From Rivihabitans pingtungensis (lineage in GTDB: Bacteria; Pseudomonadota; Gammaproteobacteria; Burkholderiales; Aquaspirillaceae), in the NCBI RefSeq assembly GCF_003201855.1, contig NZ_QJKI01000005.1, positions 54,333 to 118,332 of the forward strand: a DNA stretch of 64,000 nucleotides. Direction: 5' to 3'. Position 1 is the first letter of the stretch. Every line of letters starts with the position of its first letter. The translations under genes and the position numbers were made by a program. Below the pieces are notes generated by a model. That model was not told the DNA's origin. It saw only the letters and a program-made list of their open reading frames with translations, and searched no databases. Positions 15,699-24,389 of the stretch are shown piece by piece.

Positions 15699-16229
15699 TC
15701 AGGCCACGGCGGCCGGGCGCGGCATCACCCAGTGTTGCAGGGTGACCGGCATCGGCTTCATCAGCAGGGCTTCGGTGGGGCACACCGGCACGCAGCTTTC
15801 GCAACCGGTGCAGGCTTCGCGCAGCACGTTGTGAATCTGGCGGGCGGCGCCGACGATGGCGTCGGTGGGGCACACCTTGGCGCAGCGGCAGCAGCCGATG
15901 CAGAGTTCTTCGGCGACGGCGGCCAGCTTGGGGCCGCTGTCGTCCATGCCGGACAAATCCAGGCTCAGCCCCAGCTTGGCGGCCAGCGCCGAGGCCAGCG
16001 CCTTGCCGCCGGGCGGGCACAGGGTGGCGGGGGCCGAACCATCCACGACGGCGGCGGCGGCGCCAGCACAGCCCGGAAAACCGCACTGGCCACAGTTGGA
16101 GCCGGGCATCATCTCCAGCACTTCATCCACCACAGGATTGCCTTCCACCTGCAAAAAGCGGTTGGCCACCCCCAGCACCACACCCAGCACGGCGCCCAGC
16201 ACGGTCAGACTCAAGACAGCGGCAAGCAT
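15699..16229 (-). CDS. rnfB: Rnf complex subunit RnfB, iron-sulfur protein
   Basis: A 176-residue protein: N-terminal membrane anchor (1-22), a Fe-S domain with Cys46, 49, 54 and 71 (NCGQCGFPGC), then two ferredoxin-type 4Fe-4S motifs (Cys110/113/116/120 and Cys140/143/146/150). It passes electrons between the cytoplasmic donor and the membrane subunits. An 18-base gap separates it from rnfA. The first ferredoxin motif reads CIGCCRC, with an extra Cys after the second ligand. Confidence 0.94.
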   Translation of the reverse strand: MLAAVLSLTVLGAVLGVVLGVANRFLQVEGNPVVDEVLEMMPGSNCGQCGFPGCAGAAAAVVDGSAPATLCPPGGKALASALAAKLGLSLDLSGMDDSGPKLAAVAEELCIGCCRCAKVCPTDAIVGAARQIHNVLREACTGCESCVPVCPTEALLMKPMPVTLQHWVMPRPAAVA

Positions 16230-16248
16230 GACGGTTCCTTTCAGAGAT

Positions 16249-16827
16249 TCAGATGTTCAAGCCGGAGAAGCCCATGAAGGCCAGCGCCAGCAAACTGATG
16301 GTGACAAAGGCGATGGGCGCGCCGTCAAAGGCCTGCGGCACGCGCGACAGCGCCACGCGTTCGCGCAGGCCGGCAAAGATCACCATCACCAAGGTAAAGC
16401 CCATAGCCGAGCCAAAGCCGTACACCAGGCTCTTGAACAGGCCAAATTGTTGAGAAATATTGAGCAGCGCCACGCCCAGCACGGCGCAGTTGGTGGTGAT
16501 CAGCGGCAGATAGATGCCCAGCGCTTGGTACAGGCCGGGGCTCATCTTGCGAATCACCATTTCGGTGAACTGCACCACGGCGGCAATCACCAGAATGAAG
16601 GTGAGGATGCGCAGGTAAGAAAGCCCCAGCGGCGCCAGCAGCCAGTTTTCCAGCATCCAGGACGCGCCAGCCGCCAGGGTGATGACAAAGGTGGTGGCCA
16701 GGCCCATGCCCAGCGCGCTGTCCACGCTCTTGGACACCCCCATGGCCGGGCATAAGCCGAGAAACTTCACCAGCACCACGTTATTGACCAGGGCAGTGGA
16801 CAATAACAGGAGAATATATTCGCTCAT
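16249..16827 (-). CDS. rnfA: Rnf complex subunit RnfA
   Basis: A 192-residue membrane subunit with six helices, starting [19 protein letters not shown] as in NqrE/RnfA proteins. CPAMGVSKS and TTNCAVLG carry the cysteines near the centre of the membrane. First gene of the rnf operon. The extended frame upstream was rejected because it passes through the -24/-12 promoter. The leader is only about 28 bases. Confidence 0.94.
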   Translation of the reverse strand: MSEYILLLLSTALVNNVVLVKFLGLCPAMGVSKSVDSALGMGLATTFVITLAAGASWMLENWLLAPLGLSYLRILTFILVIAAVVQFTEMVIRKMSPGLYQALGIYLPLITTNCAVLGVALLNISQQFGLFKSLVYGFGSAMGFTLVMVIFAGLRERVALSRVPQAFDGAPIAFVTISLLALAFMGFSGLNI

Positions 16828-16865
16828 GATGCGCTCACAGACGGATTTGGGAATGTCCGCGCCTG

Positions 16866-16881
16866 TGCATAAGGCATGCCA
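16866..16881 (-). promoter_or_regulatory. Sigma-54 (-24/-12) promoter of rnfABCDGEH
   Basis: On the minus strand TGGCATG-CCTT-ATGCA, against the consensus TGGCACG-N4-TTGCA. GG and GC are separated by exactly ten bases. Expected transcription start is near 16855, between this site and the rnfA start. Confidence 0.78.
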
Positions 16882-16940
16882 CGCCGGCCAGAGAAAACAT
16901 AAACCCATGTATAAACTGGATTTTTTGTTTTGACGGCAAA

Positions 16941-16958
16941 CATTGTTGCAACGCAATG
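16941..16958. promoter_or_regulatory. Imperfect palindrome next to the NifA site
   Basis: CATTG-N8-CAATG flanks a TTGCAACG core and abuts the NifA site. It could bind another regulator or help IHF-type bending; I cannot assign a protein. Confidence 0.3.
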
Positions 16959-16972
16959 TCGGGTATCCGACA
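16957..16972. promoter_or_regulatory. NifA upstream activator sequence (TGT-N10-ACA)
   Basis: TGTCGGGTATCCGACA matches the NifA consensus exactly, and the inner bases are themselves largely palindromic. It lies about 110 bases upstream of the expected rnfA start of transcription and about 95 upstream of that of nifL, both normal NifA distances, so one site could serve both promoters. Confidence 0.8.
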
Positions 16973-17033
16973 GGGGTTTCGTCAGTTTTGTCCCTTGGCG
17001 AGCGATTTCAGCGATTTACCCGATTTCGATGGT

Positions 17034-17049
17034 CGGCACGATTCCTGCT
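17034..17049 (+). promoter_or_regulatory. Sigma-54 (-24/-12) promoter of nifLA
   Basis: CGGCACG-ATTC-CTGCT matches TGGCACG-N4-TTGCW at all key positions with GG-N10-GC spacing. Expected start of transcription is near 17060, giving a 230-base leader that contains a 112-bp repeat before the nifL ATG. Confidence 0.75.
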
Positions 17050-17084
17050 AAGCCTTATTGCGCGCCAGCCCGCAGCTTTATTTA

Positions 17085-17196
17085 GAGTCGCTCACAAAGC
17101 TCAGCGAAGCGATCCTGGCCAGGCGTGCGGCCGCAGACAGCACAAGCAGTACGGCAAGGCCGCACAACAACGCCAGGAGGGTTTTGTGAGCGACGC
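17085..17196 (+). repeat. 112-bp palindromic repeat in the nifL leader
   Basis: GAGTCGCTCAC to GTGAGCGACGC, 112 bp, flanked by TTTA on both sides. The inner stem GTGCGGCC/GGCCGCAC pairs perfectly. It lies between the sigma-54 promoter and the nifL start codon, so it would be transcribed as a long hairpin. Confidence 0.87.
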
Positions 17197-17289
17197 TTTA
17201 CACCCTGCCTGCGGCCTGACGCCCCACCACCCGCCGCATGCGCGCGGGGCCAAACCGGACAGACATCCGCACGCAAGGAGAGACCCATC

Positions 17290-18804
17290 ATGTCGGCCGC
17301 ATCCGCTTTCTCCCCCCAGGTTTCATTACCGCCGGAGCTGTACCGACAGGCGGTGGAAGAAGCCGATCTGGCCATCTCCATCACTGACCGCCACGCCAAT
17401 ATCCTGTACGCCAACGCCGCCTTCACCCGCGTCACCGGCTATCAGCCCGAGCAGGTGATTGGCCACAACGAATCCATGCTGTCGCACCGCACCACCCCGC
17501 GCGAGGTGTACCAGGAGCTCTGGAGCCGGCTGGCCGCCGGCCAGCCCTGGAATGGCCGGCTGCTCAACCGCCGGCAGGATGGCAGCGTGTACCTGGCCGA
17601 GGTCAGCATCACCCCGGTGCACGCGCCGGATGGCAGCGTCAGCCACTATCTGGGCATGCACCGCGACGTCACCACCCTGCGCCAGCTGGAATGCATGGTG
17701 AACAACCAAAAACAACTGATCGCCTCGGTGCTGGACGCCGCGCCGATGGTGTTTGCCCTGCTGGATGGCAATGGCGGGCTGATGCTGAGTAATCAGGCCT
17801 ACCACAGCATGGCGCGCGAGCTGAGCAACGACAATCCGGCGCACGCGCTGATGGACACGCTGTGCCCGGACTGGCGCGCCCAACTGGCCAGCGACCCGGC
17901 GCACTGCACCTTCACCGACCAGGAAGCCCGGCTGGACCGGCCCGGCGGCGCGCCGCGCTGGTATACCTGCAGCGCCCAGCTGATTCGCCTGAGCAATGAG
18001 GCGGTGGATGGGTTTTTCTGTGCGCAAAACGCCGCTGGCCTGCTGCTGACCTGCACCGACATCACCGCGCTGCGCGCCGAGCAGGAGCGCGCGCGCACCG
18101 CCGCGCTGAAGGCCATTCTGGCTGACGAAGAACGGGTGGCGTCGATTCGCGAAAGCCTGTCGGCGGCCCTGTTCCGGCTGGAAGAGCCGATGAATGTGAT
18201 TTTCTCGGCAGTCAACCTGCTGCGCCGACGCGACCCGGCCAGCGCCAGCATGCTGGAAGACGCGCTGGACGCCAGCCGCGTGCATCTGGACGCGCTGCGC
18301 GAGGTGATTCCGCCGCGCGGGCCGGAAACCATGAGCAACGTCAACCTCAACGAAATCCTGCGCGACGTGCTGGACATCGTCACCCCCAGCCTGCTGGCCA
18401 ATGGCGTGGTGGTGGACTGGCTGCCGGCGCCCACCCTGCCCACCATGTACGGCCGCTCGGTGCAGTTGCGCATTCTGTTCAAGGCCCTGATCGACAACGC
18501 CATCGAGGCAATGAGCGGCAAGGGCTGGGCGCGACGCGAGCTGACACTGAAAACACGCCAGCGCGACGACTGTATTGTCATCACCGTCGCCGACCGGGGG
18601 CCAGGCATGAGCCCGGATTGCGAGCTGCGCGCCTTTGAGCCGTTTTTCACCACCAAACGCGGCGGCGGCCGCCACCTGGGCACCGGCTTGTCGCGCGCCT
18701 ACCAGGTGGCGACCGACCACGGCGGTTATATCGACCTGGGAGAAAACCCTGGCGGCGGCTGCCTGGTGACCGTGGAATTCCGCCTTGACGGCGACCCGGT
18801 ATGA
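17290..18804 (+). CDS. nifL: Nitrogen fixation negative regulator NifL
   Basis: A 504-residue protein closely resembling Azotobacter NifL. PAS1 (about 15-130) holds the FAD-type pocket, with ITDRHANILYAN and GHNESMLSH; in NifL this senses redox. PAS2 is about 140-265. Next is a dimerisation helix where the conserved His of histidine kinases is Phe295 (SAALFRLEEP). Last is an ATP-binding GHKL domain with N403, DRGPGM at 435-440 and FEPFF at 449-453. It inhibits NifA under oxygen or fixed nitrogen by protein contact, not phosphotransfer. AAGGAG precedes the ATG; a longer in-frame start begins inside the repeat and was rejected. Confidence 0.95.
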   Translation: MSAASAFSPQVSLPPELYRQAVEEADLAISITDRHANILYANAAFTRVTGYQPEQVIGHNESMLSHRTTPREVYQELWSRLAAGQPWNGRLLNRRQDGSVYLAEVSITPVHAPDGSVSHYLGMHRDVTTLRQLECMVNNQKQLIASVLDAAPMVFALLDGNGGLMLSNQAYHSMARELSNDNPAHALMDTLCPDWRAQLASDPAHCTFTDQEARLDRPGGAPRWYTCSAQLIRLSNEAVDGFFCAQNAAGLLLTCTDITALRAEQERARTAALKAILADEERVASIRESLSAALFRLEEPMNVIFSAVNLLRRRDPASASMLEDALDASRVHLDALREVIPPRGPETMSNVNLNEILRDVLDIVTPSLLANGVVVDWLPAPTLPTMYGRSVQLRILFKALIDNAIEAMSGKGWARRELTLKTRQRDDCIVITVADRGPGMSPDCELRAFEPFFTTKRGGGRHLGTGLSRAYQVATDHGGYIDLGENPGGGCLVTVEFRLDGDPV

Positions 18805-18848
18805 GCCTGGCGTCGTCAATGCCCCTGAGTCCGGATAGAGCGAACTGA

Positions 18849-20450
18849 ATGATGGATACCCCGCACCCCCCGCATGCGGCTGGTGGACAAGGTTGTCATT
18901 TTTGCCCCACCCATAGCCTGAACCTGTTGCAGCTGTCGGCGCTGTACGCGGTCAGCCAGGTGCTCAACCGCACCCTGGACACCGCCGACATGCTGCGCGA
19001 AATGCTGCGCGTGCTGCACGACGAAGCCGGCCTCACCCACGGCCTGATTGCCGTGGTCGAGCCGGACAGCGGCGCACTCATGGTGCATAGCCTGCACCAT
19101 CCACAAGCGCCACAACCCGAAACGGTGCGCTATCAGCCTGGCGAGGGCATTCTCGGCCTGCTGCTGGAGCAGCCGCGCACGGTCATGCTCAAGCGCGTGG
19201 CCGATGAGCCGCGTTTTCTCAACCGGCTGGGCGTGTACGCCCCACACCTGCCGTTTATCGCCGTGCCGATCAAGGTTGGCAGCGCGGTGTGCGGCGTGCT
19301 GGCGGTGCAGCCGGAAGACGAAGACGACGGCTTGCTCAGCGACCGTGGCCAGTTTGTGGAAATGGTCGCCAACCTGATCGGCAAGAGCGTGCAGCTGGCG
19401 CGCGAAGTGGCGCAGGAGCGCCACGCGCTGATCGAAGAGCGCGACTCGCTGCGCCGCACCGTGCGCCAGCAGTTTGGCTTTGACAATGTCGCCGGCCACT
19501 CGGCCAGTATGCGCCGGGTGTTCGACCAGGCGCGTCAGGTGGCGCGCTGGAACACCACGGTGCTGATTCGCGGCGAAACCGGCACCGGCAAGGAGCTGAT
19601 CGCCAACGCCATTCATTACCACTCGCCGCGCTCGCGCCATGCGCTGGTCAAGCTCAACTGCGCGGCGCTGCCGGAAAACCTGCTGGAAACCGAGCTGTTT
19701 GGCCACGAACGCGGCGCCTTCACCGGCGCGGTGGACACCCACAAGGGCCGTTTTGAGCAGGCGCATGGCGGCACCTTGTTTCTGGACGAAATCGGCGAAA
19801 TTTCTTCGGCGTTTCAGGCCAAGCTGTTGCGGGTGTTGCAGGAAGGCGAGTTCGAGCGGGTGGGCGGCAGCCGCACCATCCGCGTGGACGTGCGGGTGAT
19901 CGCCGCCACCCACCGTGACCTGGAAGCGGCGGTGGACGCTGGCGAATTCCGCGAGGATTTGTTTTACCGGCTGAACGTGATGCCCTTGTTTCTGCCGCCG
20001 CTGCGCGAGCGCATCGAGGACATCCCGGACATTGCCCAGCATCTGTTGGGCAAAATCGGCCAGGCGCAGGGCCGCAAGCTGCGCATGACCGACGCCGCCA
20101 TCAGCCGGCTGGCCGCCCACCACTGGCCGGGCAATGTGCGCGAGCTGGAAAACTGTCTGGAGCGGGCGGCGGTGTTGTCAGAAGACGGCCGCATTGATGT
20201 GGGCTTGATCTGTTTTCCGGGCGCGCGCGAACGCGGCAACGCGCGCCCGGCGGCGGCGCGCCCCGCTCCCGCCATGCATGCTGCGCCGCCCTCGGTGGAC
20301 GACCCTTCGCTGTCCGAGCGCGAACGGGTGATCGCCGCGCTGGAGCAAGCCGGCTGGGTGCAGGCCAAAGCCGCGCGCCTGTTGGGCATGACCCCCCGGC
20401 AGATTGCCTATCGCATCCAGACCTTGAATATCGAGGTCAAGCAGCTGTAA
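18849..20450 (+). CDS. nifA: Nif-specific transcriptional activator NifA
   Basis: A 533-residue sigma-54-dependent activator. It has a GAF domain (about 25-185), then an AAA+ domain with Walker A GETGTGKE at 242-249, GAFTGA at 289-294 (sigma-54 contact) and Walker B LFLDEIGE at 310-317. The C-terminal helix-turn-helix [20 protein letters not shown] binds TGT-N10-ACA. The inter-domain linker has a single Cys, so the Cys motif of oxygen-sensitive NifA is absent, in line with control by NifL. An unusual CHFC lies at residues 16-19. Start choice between two adjacent ATGs is uncertain by one residue; the 44-base gap to nifL has only a weak ribosome-binding site. Confidence 0.96.
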   Translation: MMDTPHPPHAAGGQGCHFCPTHSLNLLQLSALYAVSQVLNRTLDTADMLREMLRVLHDEAGLTHGLIAVVEPDSGALMVHSLHHPQAPQPETVRYQPGEGILGLLLEQPRTVMLKRVADEPRFLNRLGVYAPHLPFIAVPIKVGSAVCGVLAVQPEDEDDGLLSDRGQFVEMVANLIGKSVQLAREVAQERHALIEERDSLRRTVRQQFGFDNVAGHSASMRRVFDQARQVARWNTTVLIRGETGTGKELIANAIHYHSPRSRHALVKLNCAALPENLLETELFGHERGAFTGAVDTHKGRFEQAHGGTLFLDEIGEISSAFQAKLLRVLQEGEFERVGGSRTIRVDVRVIAATHRDLEAAVDAGEFREDLFYRLNVMPLFLPPLRERIEDIPDIAQHLLGKIGQAQGRKLRMTDAAISRLAAHHWPGNVRELENCLERAAVLSEDGRIDVGLICFPGARERGNARPAAARPAPAMHAAPPSVDDPSLSERERVIAALEQAGWVQAKAARLLGMTPRQIAYRIQTLNIEVKQL

Positions 20451-20518
20451 TACAGCGCGATTTTCATCGCACGCCACAAGGCGCCACGCCCGCCAGACTG
20501 CGCGGCCGACAGCGCCAG

Positions 20519-20544
20519 GACACAAGCCCGACTGGGCTGGTGTC
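20519..20544 (+). terminator. Hairpin downstream of nifA
   Basis: GACAC-A-AGCCC pairs with GGGCT-G-GTGTC around GACT. The following TTACC is a poor T run, so it may be an RNA-stabilising hairpin rather than a true terminator. Confidence 0.4.
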
Positions 20545-20560
20545 TTACCTACCGTCGTAT

Positions 20561-20576
20561 TGTCAGATATATTACG
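20561..20576. promoter_or_regulatory. NifA-like site with one mismatch upstream of modB
   Basis: TGTCAGATATATTACG fits TGT-N10-ACA except for the final base. It lies about 165 bases upstream of the expected modB transcription start, somewhat far for NifA. Weak candidate. Confidence 0.35.
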
Positions 20577-20707
20577 CACTCACTGCGCCAGCCAGCGTGC
20601 CAGGCAAGCGCCACAAGCAACGCAACAAAGCTTCGCCAACGCCGGGCAGGGCCGCTGAACGGCGCCAAACCTGCTTGGCTGGCCAGATATTCTGCACCGC
20701 CCAGCTT

Positions 20708-20723
20708 GGGCACAGCATTTGCT
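20708..20723 (+). promoter_or_regulatory. Sigma-54 (-24/-12) promoter of modBC
   Basis: GGGCACA-GCAT-TTGCT agrees with TGGCACG-N4-TTGCW at GGCAC and TTGCT, with GG-N10-GC spacing. A 112-bp repeat begins three bases later, so the expected transcription start (near 20734) lies inside the repeat. Confidence 0.65.
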
Positions 20724-20725
20724 AA

Positions 20726-20837
20726 GAGTCGCTCACCAAACTCAGCGAAGCGCGCCTGGCCAGGCGTGCTGCGGCAGACAGTACCAGCAGGACGACCAGG
20801 CCGCGCAACAAGGCCAGGAGGGTTTTGTGAGCGGCTC
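20726..20837 (+). repeat. 112-bp palindromic repeat in the modB leader
   Basis: GAGTCGCTCAC to GTGAGCGGCTC, 112 bp, flanked by TAA on both sides (20723-20725, 20838-20840). The inner stem is partly decayed in this copy. Confidence 0.87.
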
Positions 20838-20917
20838 TAAACGCCCGGTTATATCCATCACACCATCACGCCAAATGCCCACCTTCACGCTTTTCTCTGT
20901 ACGCACCGGAGCCCGCC

Positions 20918-21592
20918 ATGCTGCAAGATGACCTGCAAGCCGTCTGGCTGACGCTCAAGCTGGCCAGTGTGGTCACCCTGTTGCTGTTGCTGATCGGCAC
21001 GCCGCTGGCCTGGTGGCTGGCGCGCACCCGCTCACGCGCGCGCGAACTGGTGGCCGCGCTGGTGGCCATGCCGCTGGTGCTGCCGCCAACGGTGATCGGC
21101 TTTTATCTCTTGCTGCTGATGGGGCCGCACGGCCCAGTGGGCCAGGCCATGCAGGCGCTGGGGCTGCCGCTGCTGCCGTTCACCTTTCCGGGGGTGGTGA
21201 TTGCCTCGGTGTGTTATTCGCTGCCGTTTGTGGTGCAGCCCATCCAGAATGCGTTTGAGGCGATTGGCGAACGGCCAGCCGAAGTGGCCGCCACCCTGCG
21301 CGCCAGCCCGTGGGACACGTTCTGGCATGTGATGGTGCCGCTGGCGCGGCCGGGCTTTCTGACCGGGGCGATTCTGGGTTTTGCCCACACCATCGGCGAA
21401 TTTGGCGTAGTGCTGATGATTGGCGGCAATATTCCCGGCGTCAGCCGGGTGGTGTCGGTGCAGATTTACGACCATGTAGAAGCCATGGAATACGCCCAGG
21501 CGCACTGGCTGGCCGGCGGCATGGTGGCCTTCAGCCTGACCGTGCTGCTGGTGCTGTACACCCTGAACCCCAGCACACGAGAACGCCGATGA
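20918..21592 (+). CDS. modB: Molybdate ABC transporter permease ModB
   Basis: A 224-residue permease with five to six membrane helices. The EAA loop that docks the ATPase reads [20 protein letters not shown] near 114-133, and GEFG near 160 is typical of ModB. It forms the channel for molybdate, needed for the FeMo cofactor of nitrogenase. GGAG lies seven bases before the ATG. Stop overlaps modC in ATGA. No modA precedes it, so the binding protein must be encoded elsewhere. Confidence 0.93.
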   Translation: MLQDDLQAVWLTLKLASVVTLLLLLIGTPLAWWLARTRSRARELVAALVAMPLVLPPTVIGFYLLLLMGPHGPVGQAMQALGLPLLPFTFPGVVIASVCYSLPFVVQPIQNAFEAIGERPAEVAATLRASPWDTFWHVMVPLARPGFLTGAILGFAHTIGEFGVVLMIGGNIPGVSRVVSVQIYDHVEAMEYAQAHWLAGGMVAFSLTVLLVLYTLNPSTRERR

Positions 21593-22659
21593 GCCAGCTG
21601 CGCGCCCGTTTTTCCCTGTACCGCCCGGCCTTCAGCCTGGAGATTGATCTGCACCTGCCCGGCCGTGGCGTCACCGCACTGTTTGGCCCATCCGGCTCGG
21701 GCAAGACCACCTGTTTGCGCGCCATTGCCGGCCTGGAGCGCGTGCCGGGTGGCCATGTCAGCCTGGGCGAGCAGGTCTGGCAGGATGACCGCCATTTCAC
21801 CCCGCCGCACCAGCGCGCGCTGGGCATGGTGTTTCAGGAAGCCAGCCTGTTTGCCCACCTGAACGCCCGCGACAATTTGCTGTTTGGCTACCGACGCACG
21901 CCGGCCCATGAGCGGCGCTTTGGCGAAGAAGAAGTGGTCGAGCTGCTCGGCATCGGCGGCCTGTTGTCGCGCAAGCCGCACCAGCTATCTGGCGGCGAGC
22001 GCCAGCGGGTGGGCATTGGCCGCGCGCTGCTCACCTCGCCGCAACTCCTGCTGATGGACGAACCGCTGGCGGCGCTGGACTTGCGGCGCAAGCAGGAAAT
22101 CCTGCCCTATCTGGAAAAAGTCACCACCCAACTGGAAATCCCGGTGCTCTACGTCAGCCACGCGCCAGACGAAGTCGCCCGGCTGGCCGACCATATGGTG
22201 GTGCTGGATCAGGGCCGGGTGCTGGCCAGCGGCGCGCTGAACGATGTGCTGGGCCGGGTGGATGTGCCGGCGGTGTTTGCCGACGACGCCGGCACGGTGC
22301 TCAGCGTCACCCTGACTTCGCACGAAGACGACGCGCTCAGCCGGCTCAGCTTTGCTGGTGGCGATATTTATGTGGCGCAACAGCCACAGCCGGTGGGCGC
22401 CCAACTGCGCTGCCGGGTGCACGCCCGCGACATCAGCCTAAGCCTGTCCGCCGCCACCGACGACAGCATTCTTAACCGGGTGACCGCACAGATCGAAGCA
22501 CTGGCCCCCGCGCCGACGCCAGGTCATGTGCTGGTGCGGCTGAACGCGGGCGGCGCGCCGCTGTTGGCGCGGGTGACGCAACGCTCGGCGCGCGCGCTGA
22601 ACCTGGCGCCCGGCATGACGGTGTTCGCCCAGATCAAGGCGGTGGCGCTGCTGGATTGA
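21589..22659 (+). CDS. modC: Molybdate ABC transporter ATPase ModC
   Basis: A 356-residue ATPase with Walker A GPSGSGKT near 33, Q-loop VFQEASLF, signature LSGGERQRV and Walker [13 protein letters not shown], followed by the switch His in YVSHAPDE. The last ~70 residues are a MOP-type oxyanion-binding domain typical of ModC, which can hold molybdate and regulate transport. The start is the ATG overlapping the modB stop; a longer frame inside modB was rejected. Confidence 0.94.
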   Translation: MSQLRARFSLYRPAFSLEIDLHLPGRGVTALFGPSGSGKTTCLRAIAGLERVPGGHVSLGEQVWQDDRHFTPPHQRALGMVFQEASLFAHLNARDNLLFGYRRTPAHERRFGEEEVVELLGIGGLLSRKPHQLSGGERQRVGIGRALLTSPQLLLMDEPLAALDLRRKQEILPYLEKVTTQLEIPVLYVSHAPDEVARLADHMVVLDQGRVLASGALNDVLGRVDVPAVFADDAGTVLSVTLTSHEDDALSRLSFAGGDIYVAQQPQPVGAQLRCRVHARDISLSLSAATDDSILNRVTAQIEALAPAPTPGHVLVRLNAGGAPLLARVTQRSARALNLAPGMTVFAQIKAVALLD

Positions 22660-22677
22660 GCATGGCGCGCATCCACC

Positions 22678-22706
22678 GAATCGCGCCACTTAAAATGGCG
22701 CGATTC
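22678..22706 (+). terminator. Hairpin downstream of modC
   Basis: GAATCGCGCCA pairs perfectly over 11 bp with TGGCGCGATTC around CTTAAAA. No T run follows. It probably ends or stabilises the modBC transcript. Confidence 0.45.
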
Positions 22707-22800
22707 GCCATCACCCGGAACAGAACCCATGCCACAGCCCCGCCATCCACACGCTTGGCGCGCACGTGGCCTCACCTGATAAAAAAACCCGGCGCAAGGC

Positions 22801-22829
22801 TTGACAAGCCAAAAACACCCCCGTAATAT
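22801..22829 (+). promoter_or_regulatory. Sigma-70 promoter of tRNA-Met
   Basis: TTGACA, 17 bases, TAATAT. Transcription should begin about ten bases before the tRNA. Confidence 0.85.
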
Positions 22830-22846
22830 TGCGCTCTCTTTTACGT

Positions 22847-22923
22847 GGCTATGTAGCTCAGTTGGTTAGAGCACAGCACTCATAATGCTGGGGTCACTGG
22901 TTCAACTCCAGTCATAGCCACCA
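22847..22923 (+). tRNA. tRNA-Met (elongator, anticodon CAT)
   Basis: A 77-base cloverleaf with acceptor GGCTATG/CATAGCC, D-loop AGCTCAGTTGGTTAGAGC and anticodon loop CTCATAA. The T arm is CACTGGTTCAACTCCAGT, where the common TTCGA is TTCAA, and CCA is encoded. It closely resembles E. coli elongator tRNA-Met, not initiator or Ile2. Its own promoter and terminator flank it. Confidence 0.95.
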
Positions 22924-22931
22924 AAGATTCC

Positions 22932-22960
22932 AAGCCCGTCGCCTCAGCGACGGGCTTTTT
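22932..22960 (+). terminator. Rho-independent terminator of tRNA-Met
   Basis: AGCCCGTCGC pairs with GCGACGGGCT around CTCA and is followed by a run of T. It lies nine bases after the tRNA CCA end. Confidence 0.92.
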
Positions 22961-23041
22961 GCATTGTCGCCCGCCCGCCGCCGGATGGCTTGGGGTATCA
23001 TGGCGGGCTGTTTAGCCACCCTGTCACCCAGACGGATTCCC

Positions 23042-24382
23042 GTGAGCAAGAAAGTCTTTATCAAAACCTTCGGCTGCCAGATGAACGAGTATGACTCGGC
23101 CAAAATGCTGGATGTGCTGGGGGCCAGCGAAGGCGCTGTCCGCACCGACACCCCGGAAGACGCCGACATCATTCTGTTCAACACCTGTTCGGTGCGCGAA
23201 AAAGCCCAGGAAAAAGTGTTTTCCGACTTGGGCCGCGTGCGCGAGCTCAAGCTGCAACGCCCTGATCTGGTGATTGGCGTGGGCGGTTGCGTGGCCAGTC
23301 AGGAGGGCGAAGCGATTGTCAAACGCGCACCCTTTGTCGATGTGGTGTTTGGCCCGCAAACCCTGCACCGCCTGCCGGACATGCTGCGCGCGCGCAGCGA
23401 CAGCGGCCGCGCCCAGGTGGATATTTCCTTCCCGGAAATCGAAAAATTCGACCATCTGCCGCCAGCGCGGGTGGAAGGCGGCGCGGCGTTTGTCTCCATC
23501 ATGGAAGGCTGCTCGAAATACTGCACCTTCTGCGTGGTGCCCTATACCCGTGGCGAAGAAGTCTCGCGTCCGCTGGACGATGTGCTGGTGGAAATCGCCG
23601 GCCTGGCGCAACAGGGGGTAAAAGAAATCACCCTGCTGGGCCAGAACGTCAACGCCTATCGCGGCCTGATGCACGACGGCGAAATCGCCGACTTTGCCCT
23701 GCTGCTGGACTATGTGCACGAGATCCCCGGCGTGGAGCGCATCCGCTTCACCACCAGCCATCCGCGCGAATTCACCGACCGCATCATTGATTGCTACGCG
23801 CGCCTGCCCAAGCTGGTGTCGCATCTGCATCTGCCGGTGCAATCCGGCTCGGACCGGGTGCTGGCGGCGATGAAGCGCGGCTACACCGTGCTGGAATATA
23901 AATCCATCATCCGCAAGCTGCGCGCGGTGCGCCCGGACTTGTGCCTGAGCTCGGATTTTATTGTCGGCTTCCCCGGCGAAACCGAGGCGGACTTTGACGC
24001 CACGCTGAAACTGGCCAAGGACCTGGCTTTTGATTTCAGCTTTGTGTTCATCTACAGCCCGCGCCCCGGCACGCCGGCGGCCAATCTGCCGGATGACATT
24101 GCGCACAGCGAGAAGGTGCGCCGGCTGGAGGCGCTGAACGAGGTGATCGAAGCCGAGGGCCTGCGCATCAATCAAAGCATGGTGGGCACGGTGCAGCGCG
24201 TGCTGGTGGAAGACATCTCGCGCCGCGACGCCGAGGTGCTGGCGGCGCGCACCATGAACAACCGGGTGGTGAACGTGCCCGGCCTGCCGCGCCTGTTGCG
24301 CCAGATGATCGACGTGCGCATCACCGAGGCTTACCCCCATTCGCTGCGCGGAGAAATCGTCACCCGCGAAAGCATTGCCTGA
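23042..24382 (+). CDS. miaB: tRNA-2-methylthio-N6-dimethylallyladenosine synthase MiaB
   Basis: A 446-residue methylthiotransferase modifying A37 of tRNAs. The N-terminal domain has Cys12, Cys49 and Cys83 for the auxiliary 4Fe-4S cluster. The radical-SAM domain has Cys157/161/164 (CSKYCTFC), and a C-terminal TRAM domain binds tRNA. The GTG giving (M)[14 protein letters not shown] matches the family start; the longer ATG frame would begin near the tRNA terminator. First gene of a tight run to the DUF475 gene. Confidence 0.94.
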   Translation: MSKKVFIKTFGCQMNEYDSAKMLDVLGASEGAVRTDTPEDADIILFNTCSVREKAQEKVFSDLGRVRELKLQRPDLVIGVGGCVASQEGEAIVKRAPFVDVVFGPQTLHRLPDMLRARSDSGRAQVDISFPEIEKFDHLPPARVEGGAAFVSIMEGCSKYCTFCVVPYTRGEEVSRPLDDVLVEIAGLAQQGVKEITLLGQNVNAYRGLMHDGEIADFALLLDYVHEIPGVERIRFTTSHPREFTDRIIDCYARLPKLVSHLHLPVQSGSDRVLAAMKRGYTVLEYKSIIRKLRAVRPDLCLSSDFIVGFPGETEADFDATLKLAKDLAFDFSFVFIYSPRPGTPAANLPDDIAHSEKVRRLEALNEVIEAEGLRINQSMVGTVQRVLVEDISRRDAEVLAARTMNNRVVNVPGLPRLLRQMIDVRITEAYPHSLRGEIVTRESIA

Positions 24383-24389
24383 GCGCGCC

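Larger units (their letters stand above)
20451..20707. other. nifA-modB spacer, left part; no gene
   Basis: No reading frame with a recognisable product. It holds a hairpin after nifA, a one-mismatch NifA-like site and, at its right edge, the -24/-12 promoter of modBC. Confidence 0.6.

Noticed and set aside
17125..17289. Longer NifL start inside the repeat
   Set aside because: Family alignment and AAGGAG support the later ATG; the extension encodes repeat sequence only.
20685..20704. A second -24/-12-like sequence (TGGCCAGATATTCTGCA) upstream of modB
   Set aside because: GG and GC are 11 bases apart instead of ten, which normally abolishes sigma-54 recognition; the site at 20708 has correct spacing.
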